From the NCBI GenBank assembly GCA_910592005.1, contig CAJVPP010000479.1:1-31477 (forward strand): DNA of 31,477 nt, in the 5' to 3' direction. How positions within the stretch are numbered: position 1 is the stretch's first letter; every line of letters begins with the position of its first letter. The notes beneath the pieces are model-generated. The model was not told where the DNA came from. It made no database searches and was given only the letters and a program-made list of their open reading frames with translations. Source of the stretch: Funneliformis mosseae (Eukaryota > Glomeromycota > Glomeromycetes > Glomerales > Glomeraceae). This document shows positions 1 to 11,471 of the stretch, in pieces. The translations under genes were made by a program, and so were the position numbers.

Positions 1-607
1 GTTGCCTTGTGTGCAGACAAATACATGGAGGAGAGAGTTTGAGTTTACGATTTTGAACGATTTTTGAGTCTTATATGTTTTTCATTGATAACGATATTAC
101 GAAAAGCAATACAAAGCAATTTATCAGCAACTGTATTAATAAGTAAACAATTGCTACGGTAAATTTCACATCGATAAATTTGATCGACATGATGATCAAT
201 TTAATTGGCTTATTGGTTAATATCCATGTGAATACAAGCCAGATGATGTTAAACATGATTTTAGAAACATGTTCAGTATGATAATGATTATAATAAATAT
301 TTGTAAACAGTAGATCTGAAAATTTTTCCAGGTGGACTTACTTTTCCTATGACTCGACGGTAAACTTGATACGTAAAAAAATAACAAATAAAATAATAAG
401 GCGGGAACATTATCGTATATATTTTAAAATAACTGATGCGTATTGAAAATATTGATTTAATTGAAAAAAAAAAAAATGAGAAAATGTATAAAATAAATTA
501 CAGAAAAGAAATGAAAGTATCCATTTTTATATCTAAAATGATTTGGTTGAAGAAAAAAAAATTATTCTAAATGTCTAATATAATGTAATTACAAGATTTA
601 AAAATGA
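1..607. other. AT-rich intergenic DNA downstream of PEPCK
   Basis: No coding region can be supported here. The only long open frame (minus strand, 71-256) is hydrophobic, has no recognisable domain and looks like chance reading of AT-rich DNA. The part next to 607 should hold the 3' UTR and poly(A) site of the PEP carboxykinase gene, whose stop codon is at 608-610. Confidence 0.6.
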
Positions 608-2543
608 TTAAGAGAAAATTGGTCCAGCATTAACAACTTCATGTGTTGCTTGATCTTGGTACAATTTAAAGTTTTCAATGAAACGTTGAGCCAATAAATT
701 ACGAGTTGAAGTAAATTCTTCTTGAGATCCTTTCCACGTTTTTGCTGGATGTAAAATTTCTGATGGTACTCCCGAACATGCTTTTGGAACTTGCAAATTG
801 AAAATTTCATAATTTTCATATTCAGTTTCAGCGAGTTCACCCGAGTGAATAGCATCAATGATGGCACGAGAATACTTGAGCTTGATGCGTTCACCAACAC
901 CATACGCACCACCATTCCATCCAGTGTTGACCAACCAAGCATCAGCTGAATGTAATTCCATCTTTTCTGCCAACATCTTTGCGTAACGGTATGGATGTAA
1001 TACGAGGAAAGGTTGACCGAAGCAAGCCGAGAAAGTAGCTTCTGGTTCTGTAACACCTTCTTCTGTACCGGCAATCTTGGCAGTATATCCGGAAATGAAG
1101 TGATACATGGCTTGCGCGGAAGAAAGTTTTGAAACTGGCGGAAGCACCCCGTAAGCATCACAAGTCAATAAGATAATGTTTTTTGGGTGACTTGATGACA
1201 TACAAGGTATTTTAGCATTTGGGATAAATTCAATTGGATAAGCACATCGGGTATTTTCTGTAAGTGCATCGTCGTCATAGTTGACAACACGCGTTTGTTC
1301 CTCATACACGACGTTTTCCAAGACCGAACCGAAACGGATGGCATTGAAAATCTCTGGTTCTTTATCTGCTGACAAATTAATACATTTGGCATAACATCCA
1401 CCTTCGATGTTAAAGATACCATCATCTGACCAGCAATGTTCATCATCACCGATCAAGAAACGTTTAGGATCCGCAGAGAGGGTGGTCTTGCCAGTACCGG
1501 AAAGACCAAAGAAGATGGAAACATCACCGTCGGCACCTTCGTTTGCAGATGAATGCAAAGACAAAACATTGTGTTTTACCGGCATATAATAATGCATGAC
1601 CGTAAAGCTATATCAGAGGAAGATAAGCATGATGATTAGAAGAGATTTTTTAAGTCTAAAGTACAACCAAAAAAAAAAAACTTTATAATAGTAATAGGCC
1701 TGTGCGGGGTCCGTTGTTTTGTATCACGTTCGGGACTTGTTTGTGTTGCACCAAAAAATTTGGCCAATCAAATCAAACTTCAAAACCAACCAAAAGAAAC
1801 GGACCTGCCATAATGACACTCACATTCCCTTTTTCATTTCACCAGCATACTCGGTTCCCAAAATGACCATTTCGTTCATATGGAAATTAATAGCCACCGA
1901 AGTGTTTGATGTCATTCCAGACGTGTAACGATTTGCAGGGAAAGCACCAGCATTATAAATAGTGAAATCTGGAGTTCCATAATTTTCAAGTTCTTCTTTG
2001 GTAGGACGTATTAACATGTTTCGCATAAACAAGGAGTGGTAGGCACGAGCTGAAACAACACGGACCTTGATGCGGTATTTAGGATCCCATCCAGCAAATC
2101 CGTCAAAGACGTAAATTCGCTTGCGGGTGTTTAAATAATCAACAGCACGTTCACGATTAATACGGAAAACTTTTTCTGGCAATTTAGTGTTGACAGGTCC
2201 CCACTATTATCAGAAAAACAGAAAAAAGAGATCGCGATTCGATTAATGAAATGATCAAAATATCGATTTTTTATTTTTGATTTTTTAAAAAAAAAGAGAC
2301 ACATACCCAAATATCTTTATTAGAACCAGGTTCGTCAACGATACGTTTATCCTTTGGAGAACGTCCAGTCTTGTTACCGGAAGCGGTTACTAGGGCACCA
2401 GTGGATGAAATTGCAGAACCCGTCTCATATTTTAAGGCATCTTCATATAACTGAGCGACCGAGGGGTTCCATTGAATGGCAACGTGGTCGTAGTCAATAT
2501 GTGCGGTATTATGAAGTTCTTCTTCGATTCTAGAGTGAGACAT
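608..2543 (-). CDS. PCK1: Phosphoenolpyruvate carboxykinase (ATP), 3 exons
   Basis: This enzyme converts oxaloacetate plus ATP to phosphoenolpyruvate, CO2 and ADP in the cytosol, the committed step of gluconeogenesis. The exons are 2307-2543, 1824-2203 and 608-1607, with introns of 103 and 216 nt (GTATGT donor, GTGAGT donor, AG acceptors). They sum to 1617 nt, or 538 aa, the usual size of ATP-type PEPCK. Visible motifs are [13 protein letters not shown] (about residues 55-67), the stretch [25 protein letters not shown], the P-loop GLSGTGKTT (about 240-248), then the kinase-2/metal motif [13 protein letters not shown] and [10 protein letters not shown]. The start is the only ATG ahead of the conserved N terminus, and translation ends naturally at TAA 608-610. 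In this type of fungus PEPCK would support hexose synthesis from lipid or organic acid carbon; that role is inference. No frameshift or missing catalytic motif is seen. Identity is very secure. Confidence 0.96.
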
Positions 2544-2688
2544 GGTTTTGGTTTTTATTTCTTTTTTCGAAAGTGTAAAGGGGATTGATTATTTTTTTTT
2601 TTGATTGAATGGAATATTAGAAAAGATGAATCTGAGGGAATGGATTTCTGAAAAATTTTCTGAAGAACAAACTGGCTAGAAGCTGAGG

Positions 2689-2697
2689 TTTATATAA
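2689..2697 (-). promoter_or_regulatory. Candidate TATA box of PEPCK
   Basis: The minus strand reads TATATAAA about 150 nt upstream of the PEPCK start codon at 2543. The position would allow a 5' UTR of roughly 110-120 nt. TATA-like strings are common by chance in DNA this AT-rich, so this is only a candidate. Confidence 0.3.
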
Positions 2698-3568
2698 AAA
2701 AACTTGTAATAAATCCATCATAGCTTTGATTAAAGATAATTTTAATTCGAAGATTAAAAAAAAAAAGTCAAGAAAAAAACACGTAATTAAATTGTAGCAC
2801 ATTTTAATTCAGAGAGGTTAAATCAACGAATCGAAATGCGTAAAAGAGAGCACAGAGTATCCAAAAGGTAATTATATTTTTTGTTTGCATACATATGCAT
2901 CGGAAAAGTTCGGCACGTTTAATAATCAAACATATTCGTCCGGAAAGTTTCGTGACCTTTTTTTGAAATTGTGCAAGATTACTTGAAACGTTTATTCCGA
3001 TTCAAATATTTCAACATCCGATTCATATATAAATTCTACTCAAGGTCAATACATCAGTGGGAATTTTGAGGAAACACGATTATTAAAGGTCCCTTTTTCT
3101 TCTAATCCTTGTTATATCAAATGAACTCTTGAACTCCCGAAAAAAAAGAAAGCCCAATCAAAGTGTAATAATTAACCCGATCTTTTATCAAAATTCCTAA
3201 TTATTCCGAATACTTCTTACTCATCATCTGTTTACCGTGAACATGTGTGTGTTTACTTGTTTACTGTACACGTTCTAAATTTTGCATCCTTTTATGGACA
3301 AATAATTTCAATAAGCCAATTTATAAATAGATTGCCTTCGCTTCATTTATTTGTCCAAAATTAACGCCGTCTTAATGATTATACCGAAGTTGGATATACC
3401 GACTTTTATTATATGAGTGAGTTGTATTATATAAAATAGTCCATGACAATTTTATTTGAATTTAATCATTTTTATCCATCTTTTCTTTAAGATACTTATA
3501 GTTAAAAAGTAAACATGTGTTGTTGCAACCACTGCTTTCGAATGTTCTTTCCTAAAATGTACGATCAA

Positions 3569-3586
3569 CACGTGATCACGTGATCA
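3569..3586. promoter_or_regulatory. Double E-box palindrome (CACGTG x2)
   Basis: Two CACGTG hexamers lie 8 bp apart (3569-3574 and 3577-3582). The second is the centre of the perfect 14-bp palindrome TGATCACGTGATCA at 3573-3586. CACGTG is the classic site for bHLH factors such as Cbf1 or USF. The site lies about 1.0 kb upstream of both flanking start codons. A GC-containing perfect palindrome stands out against the AT background, but regulatory function is inferred. Confidence 0.4.
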
Positions 3587-4648
3587 GATATCTCTAAAAA
3601 TGTATAAATTAAATGGACGTTTAGTCTGTGAATTTCAATTCTTAATATAACTTAGTGCGAATTTTTTTTAATAATTATTTTATACATTTTAGGAGTTGTT
3701 GTTTTTAATTAACTTTATTTGATTTTGTAGAAATGATATTACGTTGTGTGTCCGGGAACATCAAAAATATTTACGGTGCCTGATTTCTTTCCCCCTCCCC
3801 TTGAAATGTAAATTGCCAGTTTTAGGTTGGTACCAAAAAAATAAAAAGAATAATTTTTGCCCATAAAAAGATCCTTTTATTAAAAAAGCAATTACAAAAA
3901 CGTTTTTTTTAAATAAATATCTTCCTAAAAAAAGATTTACCGATCTCCTAAAAATACATTGAATAATTTTTCTAAAATATATGCAGGATGTTAGGAACAA
4001 GAATAAAAAGGAGACCAATAGACAATGTTTAAGGCGCAAAAAAAAAAAAAAGATATAAAACCTTTTGCCAGGATTTATGTAAATCAAACTTAATACCCTG
4101 CATAATAATAATAGTATTGATTCATTCCTTTGATCAAAAGGGACTCTTTTTTTATTGATCAAAAAAGGACGAACTTAGTTTCAGATTCGTTTTTTTTTTT
4201 TTTCGAACTTCTGTTTCTTTTTTTTTTTTAAAAAAAAAAAAAAGAAAAGTGCATTCAAAGGTCAGCATTTGTCACGTCTGTTAAAATTTCTGTGGCCTAG
4301 TTTCCCGGCGGCTTTTACCAAATATAGCTTTCTCGAACAGGTAAATTCATAAACCGATCACAAAAATGATTTGTACGATACGATTTACTGTATTTATAAA
4401 TCCTGTTGTTTTACATTTAATTATTACATGCTTCTAAAACTAAGAAAAATTTTTATATTTATATCTCATTATTTTTTTGTTTTTTCTCTCTTTTTTTTTT
4501 TTAAGAACCATCTCCATTTGTAAAGTCGTACTTTTGTTGAGGTGTTCTAGTCCTTACATGAAAAGAACCTTTTCTTCCTTTCATTTTTTAAAAATTTAAA
4601 AAAAAATTTAAAAAAAAAATTACTTATTTTATCAGTCAAAATTTCACA

Positions 4649-5401
4649 ATGTCCCAACCGAAAAATCTTTTCTTCAGTGCACTTTTGCTCTTCGTTGTTT
4701 TACTAGTGACAAGAGTTTACTCTTTTGATCGTAAGTTGGTTTGCGAATTTATTGTTTCGATAGAATTCTTGTAACTTTTTTTGATTTTATCTAAATTTTT
4801 TCATTCTTAAAAATTTGTAGCCGCCCAGGTAGATCCCAAAACCAAAGCCACTTGGTGTAATGATCAAATGGCCACCTGTACAAACATTTGTAATGACAGT
4901 GGTAGTGGGGGAGTAAGAACCAACTTTTGTAAAGCAGATACACTTGAATATTCCTGTATCTGTTCAAATGGGTTAACACCAAACTCTACTGGTAATTATT
5001 TCAACGGTTTCTTACGTGACGGGCGATAACGGGGAGATTAATAAATTTTAAATCTTTCTTAATACTTTAATTCTTTAGAATACACCCAAACCATTCCATA
5101 CTTTATGTGTATTGCTGATCAAGAGACATGTACAAAAGGCTGTGGTCCCGCTGCTCAAGATTGCGTTAACGGTTGTCAGAAAAATTGCACTGCTACAGTT
5201 ATCAAACCTCCAACTGGACCCCCAACTACCGTTGGTGATAATGGAAAAATTCCTGATAATTCCGCTTCACCCACAAATAAACCAAAGAATCCTAATACTC
5301 TTCTTAACAGTGCCTCTTTCATGATACCCCCCATTCAAGGAAGTTTCTGGTTATTATTTACTCTTGTTATCACTGTCTTGAGTCGCGTAAATTCAGCATA
5401 A
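4649..5401 (+). CDS. Secreted Cys-rich, probably GPI-anchored protein (DUF7707-like)
   Basis: Three exons, 4649-4730, 4821-4991 and 5079-5401 (576 nt, 191 aa), join in frame across GTAAGT/AG and GTAATT/AG introns. The first 25 residues form a signal peptide with a Leu/Val core ending in RVYSFD. The mature part (about residues 28-125) has a regular set of cysteines: WC..QMATCTNIC, NFC, YSCICSNG, PYFMC, TCTKGC, DCVNGCQKNC. A Pro/Thr/Asn-rich linker follows, then a hydrophobic C terminus (about 170-191) after an LLNSASF stretch, as expected for GPI anchoring. The cysteine pattern and the SCICSNG..PN segment resemble the fungal extracellular family DUF7707; function is unknown. It is probably a cell-surface or wall protein. 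The family assignment is moderately sure, the gene structure very sure. Confidence 0.85.
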
Positions 5402-6558
5402 ATTTTATAAACGGTGGGAAATGATCAAACGTGTGTTTCATGGTCATAAATATTAATCTTTGAATTACTTTAATTTTTTTTTTTTTTCTTTCTAAATAAT
5501 TATAATTATTTAATTTCTTTGCATCATTTCCTATCTAAAATATATATATATATGTATATATATATATTTTTTTTTTTCATTAGACATTTTTTACGCTACA
5601 AATTATTATTCATTTTTATTTTTTACTAATTTTTTTCCCCTTTAATAATAATGAGGCTTTTAATCGTGTACGTGTATTTATTAGCACTATTTCATTTAAG
5701 CGGTCAAGTAGCTTCAGCTTTATTTTGTCACTCATAATTTTAAATTTTGAATAGAAATATAAATGTCAAAAATTAAAAATTAAATAATAATAATTAAGTT
5801 TTTTTTTTTTTTTAACGGGATCAAGGTCAAATATATATTTGTAATTATTTAGATGATATTTGAAATGGTTTACATAAAAATTCTTTGAGAAATCATGAAC
5901 GACTTTTCGAAATGACAAAAAGTGATTAAATTTATTATAAGGGTGGTTTTTTTTTCCGTGGACCAATCGATCTACAAATTATGGATTTATTAGATCATTA
6001 TTAATGATACTTATATAGCCTTAACCTAATAACGCTAAGGACTGATATATATAAATCCATTGTCTGTTGTTATTTGCCTTATAAGGTTGGAATACTTTAA
6101 ACCGACAAAATTTCTTATTTTATCAATAACTCATAAAATTTATTAAAATTCATTCAAAAATTCTGTTAAATTTTCTCAATATTAATGTAATATCGATCAT
6201 CATTATATATTATAAAGATCGAAGGGGACGATTTGAAAAAACAGAGTTATAGTACGGTCCAAAATCGATAAAATGATGAAAAGTAAAAAATGCGAAGAAA
6301 ATATAACAAAATATGAATCGATAAGCTTGAATGAAAAAAAAAAAATAAGTATATAGAAACGAATATTATTGTAAAAGGTAAATTATTACAGGAATGTAAA
6401 AAATTAAAAGACAAAAAAATTTGAGCTATGAAAAAAAAAAAAAATTTTTTTTTTTAAAAAAAAATAAATAAATAAAATGAAATGCTAAACAAATATAAAC
6501 ATCAATCTAAATAAAATCAAACCCAAAGAAATAAATATAAAAAAATCATCTAGCTATT
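5402..6558. other. AT-rich convergent intergenic region
   Basis: The region lies between the 3' ends of the plus-strand cysteine-rich gene and the minus-strand SDR gene. It holds an alternating TA tract with flanking T run (about 5539-5578) and an A14T11A9 tract (6431-6464). A 28-codon frame at 5651-5737 resembles a signal peptide but has no supporting context. No other gene is visible. Confidence 0.6.
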
Positions 6559-8109
6559 TTAAAAAGTATCGTTAACTGGCCATAAACCCAATACAATAAA
6601 ATCATCTATCATTTCTTGAATTTTCTCATCTGTAACTTCAGGAACTTCATACTGAAAGTTTGTCTCCTGGGTAATTTTGGTACCATCAACAGACAAAGCA
6701 TTATTGTATAATAATTCTTTATCCAGATAAGGACTTAATGGAGTACTCTTGATTTTATTTGTTCTCAAGAGATTTGCCCAAGGACGCATATGTTTATCAT
6801 TAACATCATCTACAGTATTATCAAGATGCAACTAAGGAGAAAGATATAGAAAATTTAATATTTAATTTAGTTATTTATAAATGGGTTCCCTTTAATGAGA
6901 TCATACATACTTGAGCAAAGTTAGAAGTAATAGTCCCAAGAAATCCAGTTTGAATTTTAAAAATGTTACTAATGTGTTTGTTTATTCTCTCTTGGTCTAA
7001 AATAAATAAATAAAAAAAATAAGCTTGAATAAAATCTTTTCTTTTAAATAATCATTTTAAATAATGATTATACGCACCTGTATTGCCTTGATCGGACAAG
7101 TTATAAATCAACACTCCTTTACCGGACCTTTCATTTTCTTCATACCAACCAGCAATATGCCACATTGCACGAACAACATCTGTTACGTGAACAGTATTGA
7201 TCTTTTGGTCTTTACTCCACAAAAACTTCATTTCCTCTTTGAGATATTGATAAATTCTACCACATACAACACGAGGAACTATACCCATCTGTGCCCCCTT
7301 TCCGTAAACAATGGCCGGTCGCAAAATGACTAGATTAAGACCTTCAATTGTCTTCAATTTTTCTTCAGCTTTATATTTATACTTTGCAATTGTGGTCCAT
7401 GGTTTTATTTTTTCGTCCTCCTTACTAGGATTCTTTAAAAAAATTAGGAGGAACTTTAATAAATTTATTCGTTATTTCACTATAAAGGATAATATAATGG
7501 TTACAATCCAATTTACTTTGTCTCCCTGGTAAATTTCCGCTGTCGATAATTCAACAAAGCATTTGACTTTACGTCTAGCAGCCTCTTCAGCATTACGAAC
7601 CGATAATAAATATACACGTTCTTCGTAAACCTAATTTATATAATTTATCAAACTATTAGATATCATTATTAAAGTAATTAATATTCAATTGAGTATATGA
7701 TAATTACTCTTTCGCTTTGCGAATATTTCGTTTCGGCTGCTAAATTAAATACGTAGTCATATGAGCTTCCATCTTCCCGTGTAAAGACATCTCTGATAGA
7801 AACTAATCAAATTATATCGCATTGTTTATGTATTTATTCAAATGGTGGATTAAATATGTTAATAATATATTCCATTAACACGCCAGTAATATTCATAAAA
7901 CGCATACCAGGATCAACCAAGTCCTTCTGTTTAACTTCTACGTTGTTGAACGCCTCTTTTTGTTTAGGGTTTAGGTTAGCAGTTAAAAGTAACGACTTGT
8001 CAACTACTCTTATTTCTGAAGCAAGTTTATTCTCGTAAAGATAAGGAATAAAGTTACGTCCAATGAAACCTAAACCGCCAAGTACAAGTACTGTCGGTGC
8101 TGGTGACAT
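6559..8109 (-). CDS. Extended SDR, NAD-dependent epimerase/dehydratase family, 6 exons
   Basis: The exons are 7908-8109, 7708-7802, 7517-7630, 7078-7432, 6911-6996 and 6559-6831. They total 1125 nt and 374 aa with consistent phases and GT..AG borders. The N terminus VLVLGGLGFIGRNFI (about residues 7-21) is the GxxGxxG dinucleotide-binding motif of a Rossmann fold. It is followed by an acidic/basic segment (RVVDKS) and by VFNLAAETKYSQ (about 90), LSTAEIYQ (about 127) and LNLVILRPAIVYGKG (about 167), all typical of extended short-chain dehydrogenases acting on nucleotide sugars or sterols. The usual catalytic YxxxK is not clear: the equivalent position reads AKYKYKAEEK (about 153-162). It may therefore be a non-enzymatic or divergent member. 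The C-terminal 90 residues, with IQEMIDDFIVLGLWP, are specific to this subfamily. The substrate cannot be read from the sequence. Confidence 0.88.
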
Positions 8110-8617
8110 ATTTACTTTTATCTTTTTTATAAAAAAAAAAAAAAGAAGCGTATCTTTTAAAATTATCTTACTCCTATGAAGCAGTAAGGTATATTTGAAT
8201 GAATGTATAAGTTAAGTATCAAATAACCAATGTGATTCTAAAGTTGTTCGAAATGGGGGAGCAGAAATACTTTTGTTTGTGATACACGACCAGTAATTCT
8301 TTTTAATAATCCGCAGGAGATCTTCGGATTATGACGCAGCATTGCTCAAAGTTTACGTATTTAGGGTCATTTAAAAGAAAAATTGTACCATTCACATTTT
8401 TTGTTTGTTGATGTAAAATAAATTTTTAATATATTAATTACTACATTCATTATTTTTATTTCTAATATATAACATTAAACTACATGACTGAAATTCCCAT
8501 TATAGTGAAAAAACAAAAAAAAAAAATATTAAAAAATACTACTAAACTACTACCTAATAATTTTCTTAAATACTTTTAATACTAAATTATCATGAAATTG
8601 TGAATATTATAATTTTA
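8110..8617. other. Intergenic region between SDR start and calnexin stop
   Basis: These 508 bp should contain the SDR promoter and the calnexin 3' UTR, since both genes run on the minus strand. The sequence is AT-rich with an A-run near 8130-8144 next to the SDR start. No open frame or structured element is recognised. Confidence 0.6.
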
Positions 8618-11315
8618 TTAATTGTCTTTTGGTGGCTTCTTTACTGATCTTTTAGTTACATTACTTTCTCCTTCATTATCGCCTTCACTACCATCATCTT
8701 TCGGTGAATCTTTATCTGTATCTTTATCATCCGGGGTTGGTGCGTCAGTTTTTTTGTGAGAGGCCGATGGCTAATTGAAACAGACAATATTAATTATATA
8801 TCATCAAATCAATGGAACAAAAGTTGATAAAAAATAATACTATACCTTTTTAGCCAGAGTCAATAATTTCAATAGAAGCGTGAGAAGACCGAATAAAATA
8901 ACAAATGCTCCACCGAAAAGCCCTGCTATCTCTGGTTTTTGTTTAATAGCTTCCAAAGGATCTTCATATGCGAGCTCAAGGAAATCATCAACTTCCGTTC
9001 GCAAGTAATTTACAGGATCGTCCCAGTAAGATATAGGAGTCTAAATGAACAATTGATAGTAGTAAAATTCAATAATATGTCAGATTTCAAATTGAAAAAA
9101 AATTGTGATATTTCTAAAGACGATAAAAAAAAAAAAAAGACATACTTCTTTAACATCTTTCTTCAATTCCTTGTCTTCAGTCTCTTTTTCAATCTTATAT
9201 TTAACAGCCCATGTTTCTTCAGCAAATTTCTTTGCATCTTCCACAGAATGACCAATATAAATATTATCAAAAAGAATGTTGTCTTGCATAGTCCAGAGTT
9301 CAAAGCCAATGGCAGCCTAAATAAACGTGATAACAAATGTGTCAATATAAAAATATTAAACGGTTAAATAAAATATTAAAATAATTCAACTCACGATATT
9401 TTCGAAGTTGGAAGGATGTAAATCTTCATAGTAATCAGGGTTTTGAATTAGACGAGCCTTCCATGGACCTTTGTAAGCTGGGTTATCGATTTCTGGAGGA
9501 TACCATTTACCTTTGTAATTAGGATTTTTCTTCATTGGAGGCTCCCATTCACCACAACCAGGAGCTTCTTCACACTTTGGATTAGGAATTGTTGGAGCAA
9601 TCCAATCTCCATCCTCTTCTTCATCCCAGTCCTCGGGTTTCTTAACATCTGGGTCTGGGATAAAAAGTGGTTCATCATCAAGCCAACCTTCTGGCTTTTT
9701 GGCATCTTCATCAAGAATCTCTTTAGGTGCATCCTCATCCCTATTTAAAAGAAATTTAATTTGAATATTATTTAAGCGATATATAAATGTAAATATATAA
9801 ATTAGATCATTGGATACACGTAATTACCAATCATCAGGTTTCTTTGCATCTTTAAATAAATAATATTATTATTTTAGATGATGTAATATAAAACTCGAAA
9901 AATTATAAAATATATAAACAAAACCTACTAGGATCAGCCATCCTTGGTTGATCAACCCAATCATCTGGTTTTTTATCTAAAATATGTTTACAAATTAACC
10001 AAATCTCTCTTGTGATTGTAAATCAAAATTTGAACTACAATTTAGAGCGCTAATAATAATAGATACCTTTAGGATCTTCGATTTCCTTTGGAGGATTGAC
10101 GGCAGGTGAAAAGTCCTTAAGAAGATTACCGGTCTTGGTTGATTCATTATTAATAAGAATTTCAAATGAATTATCAGGCCTGTAAATAGTAGTTGTTGTT
10201 GTATCATTATTTATATATACAAGAAAAATTGTTATATATATATATAGCATATCATATAACATGTATAACTTACTTTACGATAAGTGTATACAAAACACTA
10301 AGTTTAGAATTTTTCGCTGTAGGAGCACTAGTCATATGCTTTTCCTCATATTCACCAGTCTTTGGATTTTTGTGTCTGAAGATAAAGTGCACCTTATTCG
10401 TGCTACCACACTTGTCAGGTCCAAACATAATCGTGTAAGGTGTTTTATCAGAAAACTCTTCAGCATGAATCCCTTTCTCGGATTCTGTCAATAATTTCAT
10501 ATATGCACCACCACATTCAAGTCCATTCTGAAGTTTTACTTCATATCTAAAGAAATTATTATTATTATTAAGTTCGTTTTGAATCTTTTTTTTTTTTTAA
10601 AAAAAAAAAATTTTATAGATCATATGTACTTACTGAACTACCAAACTTTTGTTTGTGTTATCCAAAGGCGTTTTAAGAGATGCAGATATAGCATGATGTG
10701 CTGCTTTTGTTTTTAAAACCAGTCCCTTATCTCCTAAAATACCTGGGAAGACACTTGGTTCTTCAACTTCCCACTTTCCAACATAACTGAAAACTTCTTC
10801 ACCATCACCTTTTTTATCTTTGGTGGCAGAACTTGGAAACCATCGCTTAGACCAGTCGTCTGTGAATTGTTCTAAAAATGGCGCTTCAAGAGTTGTGGGC
10901 TATTAAATAAATAAGAAAGTAAGTAAGTAATTAAGTCAAGTCTCGATATTTTTGACGACAATGTGATTGATATTGTTCAAAGGATAAAGGTTTGCTAGGG
11001 ATAAAAACCCTTGAAGCGAAGCCCAAACACCAAAGAGAAAAAAAAAACCCTTTTTGAGTGAAAAAAAAACGTGTTGTTTTTGTTTTCGAACAAAACAAGA
11101 ATCTATAGCTACTAAATTACAAACATAACGGAGAAAGTAAAAGAGGGTATTAAGGTATAAAGTCGCCAAACAAAAAAAAAATAGACACATTTTTCTACCT
11201 TAAAGTTCGGTCTTTCTTCTGCAGTAGAAGCATTAGGAACAGCTTCTTCGGCAGAAATGCAGACGCTTAGAGCTGAAGCAATTAAGAATGCGAGAAAATG
11301 TCGATTACACTTCAT
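8618..11315 (-). CDS. CNE1: Calnexin, ER membrane lectin chaperone, 10 exons
   Basis: Calnexin binds monoglucosylated N-glycans on nascent glycoproteins in the ER. Exons: 11199-11315, 10634-10899, 10274-10546, 10067-10179, 9929-9976, 9828-9849, 9395-9740, 9146-9316, 8846-9040 and 8618-8770. They sum to 1704 nt, 567 aa, normal for the family. A signal peptide (about 1-22, ending SVCISA) precedes the lectin domain ([56 protein letters not shown]). The proline-rich arm (about 250-390) carries the KKPDDWD-type repeats followed by the G.W..P.I.NP.YKG repeats. A single membrane segment (about 490-514, [14 protein letters not shown]...) precedes an acidic/basic cytosolic tail ending in KKPPKDN. The arm is coded partly by very short exons, one of 22 nt. 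The ATG at 11315 is preferred because it begins a clean signal peptide and no ATG lies in frame upstream. Confidence 0.96.
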
Positions 11316-11471
11316 CGTTATGGACAACTCGCTTGAAAGCAGTTAAACCAATTACGATTTAATACAAAAGGAATAGGTGTTTTTATTGTTATTTTAAGAA
11401 AAGTAAACTTTTTGAAATTTAAGCATTTTTTTATATCTTTTTTACATCATTTGTTTATCAATTGTATGTTA

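Larger units (their letters stand above)
2544..4648. other. Divergent intergenic region, PEPCK to cysteine-rich gene
   Basis: About 2.1 kb separates two divergently transcribed genes and should contain both promoters. No gene is supported. A minus-strand open frame of 133 codons (3761-4162) is dominated by Phe/Leu/Lys from homopolymer runs and has no homology that I recognise. A 22-codon Cys-rich frame starting at 3513 is too short to call. The notable items are a double CACGTG palindrome at 3569-3586 and a T12A14 mirrored homopolymer at 4218-4243. Confidence 0.6.

Noticed and set aside
598..1161. 187-codon and 94-codon minus-strand frames overlapping PEPCK
   Set aside because: They are out-of-frame shadows of the PEPCK third exon, which carries the P-loop and the conserved C terminus in the other frame.
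3513..3581. 22-codon Cys-rich frame (begins MCCCNHCFRM)
   Set aside because: Too short, no signal peptide, and overlaps the CACGTG palindrome; likely chance.
3761..4162. 133-codon minus-strand open frame
   Set aside because: Composition is dominated by Phe, Leu and Lys from homopolymer runs; no domain, no splice context and no start-site support.
8939..9367. 142-codon plus-strand frame
   Set aside because: It is antisense to calnexin exons 8 and 9 and the intron between them, which splice into the membrane-proximal part of that protein.
10181..10273. TA dinucleotide tract in calnexin intron 3 as a promoter
   Set aside because: It lies inside a spliced intron and such tracts are frequent by chance here.
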